A model generated the notes under the pieces. That model worked only from the letters and a program-made list of their open reading frames with translations, was not told the DNA's origin and ran no database searches. Source: JBCFBK01 sp050173895 (lineage in GTDB: Bacteria; Bacteroidota; Bacteroidia; Bacteroidales; Prolixibacteraceae). Taken from it: a DNA stretch of 12,397 nt. The stretch covers positions 1-12,397 of the forward strand of contig JBFXKJ010000103.1 in assembly GCA_050173895.1 (NCBI GenBank). The letters run 5' to 3'. Numbering within the stretch: position 1 is the stretch's first letter; each line of letters opens with the position of its first letter. Made by a program: the position numbers and the translations under genes. Below are positions 7,490 to 12,397 of this stretch, piece by piece.

Positions 7490-7516
7490 GACTATATCAT
7501 TTTTTATCTATATTTG
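7487..7516 (+). promoter_or_regulatory. Promoter for the small ORF and first lipoprotein gene
   Basis: TTTG (7487-7490), 18 bases, then TATATTTG (7509-7516): an exact -7 match and a -33 match, with spacing one base short of the usual 19-21. The -33 box is formed by the closing arm of the preceding terminator. Transcription should start near 7523, about 310 bases before the lipoprotein ATG, so the small frame and the shared leader element would both lie within the transcript. Confidence 0.6.
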
Positions 7517-7537
7517 CCCCCGTAAATATTTTTTTAA

Positions 7538-7699
7538 TTGGACGAGAAGAAAACACAAACTTTCCCGGGGAGCGAAAGTAATTTTTCAATCAAAGAATCA
7601 GGAGCACTTTTAAAATTGACCGGTAATGACCGGCAAGGGAACAGGCGCTACATTGAGATCGTTTCTCAATACGATAATACTCTTGAATTGTCACTTTGA
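7538..7699 (+). CDS. Small ORF (53 aa), TTG start, unknown function
   Basis: A possible small protein starting at TTG (DEKKTQTFPG follows) and ending at TGA 7697-7699. It is hydrophilic, has no signal peptide or membrane segment, and ends in IEIVSQYDNTLELSL, a plausible strand-rich tail. In favour of coding: a good promoter ends 21 bases upstream, the residue composition is protein-like, and a hairpin closes around the stop codon. Against: TTG starts are uncommon in Bacteroidota, a TAA immediately precedes the TTG, and no ribosome binding site is visible. It could instead be the remnant of a larger gene or part of an untranslated leader. I do not recognise a family. Confidence 0.3.
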   Translation: MDEKKTQTFPGSESNFSIKESGALLKLTGNDRQGNRRYIEIVSQYDNTLELSL

Positions 7700-7708
7700 C
7701 TGACAATT
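7686..7708 (+). terminator. Hairpin over the end of the small ORF
   Basis: AATTGTCA (7686-7693) and TGACAATT (7701-7708) form an 8-bp stem with a 7-base loop that contains the TGA stop of the small frame. It continues into TTA rather than a long T run, so it is a weak terminator or attenuator candidate between the promoter at 7487-7516 and the lipoprotein gene. Confidence 0.4.
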
Positions 7709-7720
7709 TTATGTTAAAAG

Positions 7721-7781
7721 TAAAAGCTGGACAGTCTCCTACCACTGCCCAGCTTTTAAGAACGCTTAATTACTTGATTTA
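7721..7781 (+). promoter_or_regulatory. Leader element, copy 1 (hairpin plus 15-base block)
   Basis: A hairpin spans 7721-7758. The outer stem is TAAAAGCTGG with CCAGCTTTTA (10 bp), then one A/C mismatch, an inner stem CAGT/ACTG, and the loop CTCCTACC (7736-7743). Nine bases later TAATTACTTGATTTA (7767-7781) occurs, identical to the block upstream of the second lipoprotein gene. The loop sequence TCCTACC and the pairing are also shared. The element ends 51 bases before the lipoprotein ATG. It may be an RNA regulatory structure or protein-binding site; the class is unknown to me. Confidence 0.5.
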
Positions 7782-7832
7782 AAATTTCATTACAAACATA
7801 ATGAAAATAATTCAAAGTACCACTTTTGATCT

Positions 7833-9503
7833 ATGAATCTATTATATAACAAAAGTTACTTATTATTTGTTTACTCCCTTCTTTTTATTTTGACTTCCTG
7901 CAGCCAGACGGAGGAAATGGTCGATAACGTTCCGTCCGGTCATGATGTCATTGCAACTCCGGCACCGGCATCTCCCGTACTGATTCCCACGGCCATTGTT
8001 CATACAGACAAAACTGTCAACGCCTCCGGCAGAAATGACATGGATGTACTTCGGAACTATTTTTATTCCGGGACAATTGGCAACGACAATCTGACCAACA
8101 ATGCGACACAGGAATTATGGCCGGTTGAGCTGAACTATGCGGAGAATATCGGTGTTCACGGATTACGCTCAATCAATGGTGAACGAAACAGCGATCTGGA
8201 TGCAGAAGGCAATTTCATTCCTTCCAATAATTTGAAGACACACCTGAATACCATTCACAATCATGGCTGGGATCTGCACCTGGTGGTTGCTCAGTCCCAA
8301 CCGAAAATACTGCCGGGTAACGCGTGGGAATGGGATCCGCAACAATGGAATGCCTATGAAGCTTATGCATACAAATGTCTTCAGTTTGTAATGAATGAAT
8401 ACCGCGGGGGATTTCAGCATTCGATCATTGAGGTATCGAATGAAGTGGACATCTCCGGGAAGACGGGATATTGGTTTGTGGAAGGAACATGGAACAACGG
8501 AGATCTGAAGGCTTATGCCGGCCTGATCAAGTGCTATGAGCAATGGGCCAAAGCGGTGGTACGCTTCGAACGTGACTTTCCGGGAAAACGAATCAGCTTG
8601 TTCGGGCCGGCCGTTACCGTTTTCACCATCTGGTGGACACCAATGTGGAGCAAGGAAAATTGGGTATTGAAATTTATCGACGACTGCAGGGTCAACTCCT
8701 GGCGGCTGGACGGCATCAGTTTTCATCAGTATGGAGCAGAGATGCTGGGCCAACGGCCGGACTATTCGGAAGGGAAAAACCCGAAGTTTTCCTCTACAAT
8801 CGGACAGATCCGGGATAAACTCAACAACAGTGGTTTTTCCGCCACCCAAATATGGATCACGGAATGGGGATGCTCCAACTGGGTGGGAACAGAGCGTTAC
8901 AAGAACAATTACAGACCGGTGGGAGGCGCATTTGCTGCTGCCTTCATGCACGATGCACTTGATCATGGAGTAGACGGCATCGTACCGCTTCGTCTGAGAG
9001 ACCCAAATTCGACCGATAACTGGAGCGAGATCGGATCGCTCGCCACGATCAATAAAACAATTTACCCCAAGCCCATTTACAACGTTTTCAAAATGTTTTA
9101 CCAAATGCCTGGGGAAAGGAAGAAAGTGGATTGGAAAAAGCCGGACGTTCAGCTCGGTGCGATCGCTTCAGCCAGCCAGGACCAGATCGGCGTGATCGTC
9201 TACAATTATGACTGGGACGATATTAAAATCGTTGATCGCTGCCTCCCTCACGAGGTCCAGATAAAAGTGGGCACAAAAAATTTTAATGGGCCTGTCAAAA
9301 TAAAAAAATTCACGATGGACAGTCAGCACAGCAATCTGGCCAGGTTTGTGGATGCCGGCCAGTTTCCTGTGATCGAAGATTCTGAACTTCAGCAGGTAGA
9401 CGAGTATGGAGTGATCGCCGCAAACGATACGATTACACTCAAACCAGCTTCAATAGAAGCATCATCGGTATCTTTCTGGGTGATAAATAAAGACAGTAAG
9501 TAA
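7833..9503 (+). CDS. Surface lipoprotein, GH39-like clan GH-A glycosidase (paralog 1)
   Basis: A 556-aa predicted lipoprotein. The signal peptide has a hydrophobic core (9-20) and lipobox L-T-S-Cys23. The next residues SQTEE resemble the acidic export signal of surface-exposed Bacteroidota lipoproteins. A Pro/Ala-rich linker runs to about 55. Residues about 60-425 look like a (beta/alpha)8 clan GH-A barrel: EVSNEVD at 200-206 supplies the N-E pair with Glu204 as candidate acid/base, SFHQYG at 296-301 a substrate-site strand, and WITEWG at 341-346 Glu344 as candidate nucleophile. The C-terminal part (about 440-556), with AIASASQDQIGVIVYNYDWDD, fits the beta-sandwich after GH39 barrels. Substrate is not deducible; xylosidase-like or uronidase-like activity is a guess from the family. 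It has a close paralog directly downstream and shares its leader element. Other GH-A families remain possible. Confidence 0.8.
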   Translation: MNLLYNKSYLLFVYSLLFILTSCSQTEEMVDNVPSGHDVIATPAPASPVLIPTAIVHTDKTVNASGRNDMDVLRNYFYSGTIGNDNLTNNATQELWPVELNYAENIGVHGLRSINGERNSDLDAEGNFIPSNNLKTHLNTIHNHGWDLHLVVAQSQPKILPGNAWEWDPQQWNAYEAYAYKCLQFVMNEYRGGFQHSIIEVSNEVDISGKTGYWFVEGTWNNGDLKAYAGLIKCYEQWAKAVVRFERDFPGKRISLFGPAVTVFTIWWTPMWSKENWVLKFIDDCRVNSWRLDGISFHQYGAEMLGQRPDYSEGKNPKFSSTIGQIRDKLNNSGFSATQIWITEWGCSNWVGTERYKNNYRPVGGAFAAAFMHDALDHGVDGIVPLRLRDPNSTDNWSEIGSLATINKTIYPKPIYNVFKMFYQMPGERKKVDWKKPDVQLGAIASASQDQIGVIVYNYDWDDIKIVDRCLPHEVQIKVGTKNFNGPVKIKKFTMDSQHSNLARFVDAGQFPVIEDSELQQVDEYGVIAANDTITLKPASIEASSVSFWVINKDSK

Positions 9504-9575
9504 ATAAATTGAAATAAAAGTGAAAAGCACCCGTTTAATAGACAAGCTGAAGAAAATCAATTAATAAACATATGT

Positions 9576-9597
9576 TCTATATTGAAAAATATATAGA
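9576..9597. other. AT-rich hairpin between the two lipoprotein genes
   Basis: TCTATAT (9576-9582) pairs with ATATAGA (9591-9597) around an 8-base A-rich loop. It is weak and lacks a T run, so it could be a poor terminator of the first gene or chance in AT-rich DNA. The rest of the 213-base gap has no recognisable consensus promoter, which favours partial read-through into the second gene. Confidence 0.25.
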
Positions 9598-9655
9598 GCC
9601 TGGATTTTATTTGTAAAACGTTAATTAATTAAAATAACAAAAGTTTAAAATAATA

Positions 9656-9697
9656 CCGGTATCCTACCACCGGCAGTTTCTATAATTACTTGATTTA
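9656..9697 (+). promoter_or_regulatory. Leader element, copy 2
   Basis: CCGGT (9656-9660) pairs with ACCGG (9669-9673) around the loop ATCCTACC. Compared with copy 1 the stem bases differ but still pair, the loop TCCTACC is identical, and an A/C mismatch again bounds the stem. After nine bases TAATTACTTGATTTA (9683-9697) is repeated exactly, here only 19 bases before the ATG at 9717. The outer 10-bp stem of copy 1 is missing. Confidence 0.5.
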
Positions 9698-9716
9698 TAA
9701 ATTTTAAAGTTCAAAA

Positions 9717-11414
9717 ATGATGAAAAAAGCGAAAACCGTTAATCCTCCCGGAAGGAAGGATTTCAGATCTCTTGTGTGCTTCCCCATACTATCCCTCTTA
9801 TTTCTTTTTAGTGCCTGCAGTAAAGAAGAGACCTTTGAAGAAGAGCATCAGGCGGTCGCCGCCGCAACGGAATACAATCTGTTGCTGTCGTCGGTGACCT
9901 CACAAACTCCTACTGTGATTATTGATGCCGACAGGTCTTATAACACCTCCGGAAGGAATGATATGGATATTGTGCGGAAGTATTTTTACTCCGGATCGAT
10001 CAATAACGACAATCTTTCCAGTAACTCAACCAAACCGCTTTTTTACGAAGAAGCAGAATACGGTCAGGCGATCAAATTAAGGGGTGCCCGCGCAATTAAT
10101 GCCGAGCGCGGTTGCTACCTGGACGCAAACGGGAACGTCGTTGCCTCGATGTCAATGAAAAGTGCGCTGGACAACCTGCATAACCACGACTGGCAGCTGC
10201 ATCTGGTCGTTGCACAGCAAAAGCCAAAACACCTGTCCGGTTATGCCTGGCAATGGAATGCAGATCAGTGGAATGCGTATGAAAATTATGCATATAAGAT
10301 TCTGCTGCACGCGATGAATAACTACCGGGGTGGTTATCAAAACGGTATGATCGAGGTTGCGAACGAGGTAGATATTGCAGGTCCTTACGGATACTGGTGT
10401 GTGGAAGGAAACTGGTCGCACGGAGACCTGAAAGCCTTTTACGGTATTATGAGATGCTATGCCGAATGGTCAGACGCCGTAAAACGGTTCAACCGCGATT
10501 ACCCCACCAAGAGGGTGAAACTCATTGGCCCGGCTATGACTGTGTATACCATGTGGTGGAAACGCGACAGCGGCAACTGGGCTTTAAAGTTTCTGGAAGA
10601 ATGCAAGGCAAAAAACTATCAGATGGACGGTGTGTCGTTTCACCAGTACGGGGCAGAGATGCTGAACCGCCAACCAGACTATTCAGGGGGCCGGAACCCG
10701 AGCTTTAAATCGACGATCAAAAAGATCCAGGACAAAATGAGATACCTGGGTTATTCGAACGGCGAGATCTGGATCACCGAATGGGGTGTATCGAACTGGA
10801 TCAACACCGCCCGGGTGAAAAACAACTACCGTCCTGTTGGCGGAGCGTTTGCCGCTGCTTTCATGGTTGACGCGCTGGATTCGGGCGTCGACGGGATTGT
10901 TCCGCTTCGTTTCAGGGATCCCAACGGCTCCAATACCTGGACAGAAATCGGTTCGCTTGCAACCAACAACTACAAAATTTACCCGAAGCCGACCTATAAC
11001 GTTTTCCGGATGTTCAACATGCTGCCGGGCTACCGCCGGAAACTCGACTGGCAGAATCAGGGAACGCAGTTGGGGGCGATTGCCTCGGCCAGCAGCAACC
11101 AGATCGGGGTGATTGTTTACAACTACGACTGGGACGACATCCACATCGTCGACAACAGTGTTCCGCACGATGTGCAGATAAAAATCGCAAAAGCAGGGGC
11201 GTCGGGCAGTTTAACCGTAAAAAGATACCTGGTCGACAAGGACCACAGCAACCTTGGAAAGTACCTGGACGCCGGACAGAGCCCCGTATTGGAAGATGTT
11301 GACCTGGAAATGGTCGAACAATTTACCGTGCAGGCTTCGAATGGCATTATCACCCTGCCTGTCCGCAATCTGGCACAATCGGCAACCTCCATGTGGGTAG
11401 TCAACCTGAATTAA
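9717..11414 (+). CDS. Surface lipoprotein, GH39-like clan GH-A glycosidase (paralog 2)
   Basis: A 565-aa lipoprotein, clearly homologous along its length to the preceding gene's product (well over half the residues identical by eye between about 77 and 480), but with an unrelated signal region. The signal peptide has a basic start, a hydrophobic core (19-31) and lipobox F-S-A-Cys34. SKEET follows, matching the X-K-(D/E)2-X export signal described for surface lipoproteins in Bacteroidota. The barrel spans about 68-435: EVANEVD at 213-219 with Glu217 as candidate acid/base, SFHQYG at 307-312, and WITEWG at 352-357 with Glu355 as candidate nucleophile. A C-terminal beta-sandwich contains AIASASSNQIGVIVYNYDWDD. 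Two ATG codons occur in tandem (9717, 9720) and either may be used. Retention of both catalytic Glu suggests both paralogs are active. A strong terminator follows. Confidence 0.82.
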   Translation: MMKKAKTVNPPGRKDFRSLVCFPILSLLFLFSACSKEETFEEEHQAVAAATEYNLLLSSVTSQTPTVIIDADRSYNTSGRNDMDIVRKYFYSGSINNDNLSSNSTKPLFYEEAEYGQAIKLRGARAINAERGCYLDANGNVVASMSMKSALDNLHNHDWQLHLVVAQQKPKHLSGYAWQWNADQWNAYENYAYKILLHAMNNYRGGYQNGMIEVANEVDIAGPYGYWCVEGNWSHGDLKAFYGIMRCYAEWSDAVKRFNRDYPTKRVKLIGPAMTVYTMWWKRDSGNWALKFLEECKAKNYQMDGVSFHQYGAEMLNRQPDYSGGRNPSFKSTIKKIQDKMRYLGYSNGEIWITEWGVSNWINTARVKNNYRPVGGAFAAAFMVDALDSGVDGIVPLRFRDPNGSNTWTEIGSLATNNYKIYPKPTYNVFRMFNMLPGYRRKLDWQNQGTQLGAIASASSNQIGVIVYNYDWDDIHIVDNSVPHDVQIKIAKAGASGSLTVKRYLVDKDHSNLGKYLDAGQSPVLEDVDLEMVEQFTVQASNGIITLPVRNLAQSATSMWVVNLN

Positions 11415-11434
11415 GCATTGTACCAGTTTTTCTG

Positions 11435-11469
11435 AAAATCCCCATGCCCTCACGGGCATGGGGATTTTT
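11435..11469 (+). terminator. Strong terminator after the lipoprotein pair
   Basis: AAAATCCCCATGCCC (11435-11449) pairs perfectly with GGGCATGGGGATTTT (11454-11468), a 15-bp GC-rich stem with a TCAC tetraloop and a run of five T at the end. It is an ideal intrinsic terminator, and its A and T flanks allow action in both directions. It isolates the lipoprotein cassette from the sigma/anti-sigma unit downstream. Confidence 0.93.
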
Positions 11470-11544
11470 GATTCTCAGGAGCATCCCCGACACATGATGA
11501 TGTCAAACAAAAATACTTTTATCTTACAAAATTTCTTTTTTTTC

Positions 11545-11552
11545 TATATTTG
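11545..11552 (+). promoter_or_regulatory. -7 element of the FecI-like sigma gene
   Basis: TATATTTG matches TAnnTTTG exactly and lies in an AT-rich stretch 28 bases before the ATG at 11580. No TTTG stands 18-21 bases upstream, so the -33 element is weak. The box overlaps a possible TTG start at 11550, which argues against that upstream start. Confidence 0.55.
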
Positions 11553-11579
11553 AGTTCTTATCATCTTTTCGTTTTTAGA

Positions 11580-12194
11580 ATGAATGATTCACCGACAGAC
11601 CCGATTAAACGATCCTGGCAATCTTTTTTGAAAGGTGATGATCGTTCTTTTGCTGTTATTTATCAGCATTTCGCCCCGGGTCTGCTGTCGTACGGGAGCA
11701 GGTTCAATATCGAAAAGGACCTTGTCAGAGATGCATTGCAGGAAGTATTCACCGATCTTTATCTCAAACGCGGTCACCTTCATGCCGAGATCGGCAATAT
11801 GAAAGGATACCTGTTTATCGCGCTTAAAAATAATTTGTTAAAAAAAATTGAGAAAAAGAAAAGATCCGGACTTGACGCGATTGAATCAGCCGGGACGGAA
11901 CTTCGCTTTGCAGTGGAGTACGGCTTTCAGGAGCAACTAATCCGAATGGAGATCTCGAAGGAAACCACGGTGAAACTGCATCAGGCGATTGAGACTCTGT
12001 CATCCGGGCAAAAAGAAATTATCTTCCTCAAGTTCGAGGAAGAATTGGATTACCGGGAAATAGCCGGAATTTTGAACATCACCGTCGAATCGGCGAGGAA
12101 ACAACTTTACAGGGCTCTCAAATCGCTACGGGAAATTCTTGATCCTCAAGACTTTCAGCTCCTCATTGCACTTTTTTCAAAAAAAACGAGATAA
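11580..12194 (+). CDS. FecI-like ECF sigma factor
   Basis: An alternative sigma factor of 204 aa from the ATG at 11580. That start is chosen because an upstream TTG at 11550 would lie inside the promoter. Region 2 spans about 22-92, with DLVRDALQEVFTDLYLKR at 47-64 and KGYLFIALKNNLLKKIEKKK at 75-94, the usual Bacteroidota ECF pattern. Region 4 spans about 132-186: LSSGQKEIIFLKFEEELDYREIA then LNITVESARKQLYRALKSLRE, a helix-turn-helix. It is not a close relative of the other sigma factor in the window and is paired with a different regulator, a FecR-like gene 51 bases downstream. In this phylum such sigma/FecR pairs are usually activated by a SusC/TonB-dependent receptor with an N-terminal signalling domain and drive a neighbouring glycan-uptake locus. 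Confidence 0.92.
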   Translation: MNDSPTDPIKRSWQSFLKGDDRSFAVIYQHFAPGLLSYGSRFNIEKDLVRDALQEVFTDLYLKRGHLHAEIGNMKGYLFIALKNNLLKKIEKKKRSGLDAIESAGTELRFAVEYGFQEQLIRMEISKETTVKLHQAIETLSSGQKEIIFLKFEEELDYREIAGILNITVESARKQLYRALKSLREILDPQDFQLLIALFSKKTR

Positions 12195-12245
12195 ACCTGT
12201 CCCTGTTTGAATCGAAAACAGACCATATAATAAAAATGACGCTTC

Positions 12246-12397
12246 ATGGATGATTTATCAAAGTATATTGAAGATAAAAGTTTTGTCAGATGGGTCTTTC
12301 ATCCGGAACCCGAAAACGAAGCTTATTGGGAGCAATACCTGATGGATCATCCATCGGAAAGAGAAGCAATTAATTTATCCCGGACTATCCTTTCACA
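12246..12397 (+). CDS. FecR-family anti-sigma factor, N-terminus only
   Basis: The window ends 50 codons into this gene. The visible part starts MDDLSKYIEDKSFVRWVF and includes ENEAYWEQYLMDHPSEREAI, matching the N-terminal cytoplasmic four-helix (DUF4880-like) region of Bacteroidota FecR proteins, in which a phenylalanine, a tryptophan and a W-E-x-Y/W-L-x-x-x-P pattern recur. This segment binds and restrains the cognate sigma factor. The expected membrane helix and periplasmic FecR domain lie beyond the edge. The position right after a FecI-like sigma gene supports the assignment. Confidence 0.82.
   Translation, partial: MDDLSKYIEDKSFVRWVFHPEPENEAYWEQYLMDHPSEREAINLSRTILS

Larger units (their letters stand above)
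7424..7832. other. 409-base gap before the first lipoprotein gene
   Basis: The gap is full of signals. In order it holds the hairpin ending the sigma operon (7439-7489), a TTTG / TATATTTG promoter (7487-7516), a 53-codon TTG-start frame (7538-7699), a hairpin over the end of that frame (7686-7708), and the leader element shared with the second lipoprotein gene (7721-7781). About 50 AT-rich bases follow before the ATG at 7833, with no obvious Shine-Dalgarno sequence. Confidence 0.7.

Noticed and set aside
7711..7782. A 23-codon leader peptide (MLKVKAGQSPTTAQLL...) covering leader element copy 1
   Set aside because: The corresponding frame in copy 2 has in-frame stops and no start codon, so conservation is better explained at the RNA or DNA level.
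8169..9104. A 311-codon leftward open frame opposite the first lipoprotein gene
   Set aside because: It lies wholly antisense to a gene with clear signal peptide and glycosidase motifs, and its product has no recognisable domain. A similar antisense frame opposite the second paralog (10683-11168) reflects shared codon composition.

Overview
The window looks like a chromosomal segment from a member of the Bacteroidota, probably of the Marinilabiliales/Prolixibacteraceae kind. The phylum call rests on several points: promoters of the TTTG / TAnnTTTG type (clearest upstream of asnB), start sites without strong Shine-Dalgarno sequences, an ECF sigma / anti-sigma / Spy-like triad, lipoproteins with acidic residues just after the lipidated cysteine, and a FecI-like sigma followed by a FecR-like anti-sigma. 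The order-level call is only an impression.

The left half (1-5703) is housekeeping. It holds the tail of an unidentified gene with a terminator built over its stop codon, then the Na+/H+ antiporter gene nhaA. nhaA converges with, and overlaps at the stop codon, a leftward EamA/DMT transporter gene. Further leftward genes are asnB (glutamine-dependent asparagine synthetase) and ychF (TGS-domain ATPase). A 338-base gap between asnB and ychF holds the asnB promoter and a bidirectional terminator.

The middle (5704-7489) is a rightward three-gene unit: an ECF sigma factor, a small single-pass membrane protein that is the likely anti-sigma factor, and a secreted Spy/CpxP-like protein that is the likely periplasmic sensor or chaperone. 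It is divergent from ychF and closed by a 15-bp hairpin.

The right half (7490-11469) is accessory. Two tandem paralogous lipoproteins (556 and 565 aa) resemble clan GH-A glycoside hydrolases, most like GH39, with a candidate acid/base Glu in an N-E-V motif and a candidate nucleophile in I-T-E-W-G. Both genes carry the same leader element: a hairpin with a TCCTACC loop whose stem differs but still pairs, followed by an identical 15-base block. A 53-codon TTG-start frame with its own promoter and hairpin lies upstream of the first. This paralog, leader and small-ORF cassette is the least conventional part of the window. A strong terminator closes it.

The right end (11470-12397) begins a new unit, a FecI-like ECF sigma factor and the N-terminus of a FecR-like anti-sigma factor cut by the window edge. 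In Bacteroidota such pairs usually control an adjacent SusC/SusD-type outer membrane uptake system, which would lie just beyond the window. No tRNA, rRNA, CRISPR array, insertion sequence or attachment site was recognised.
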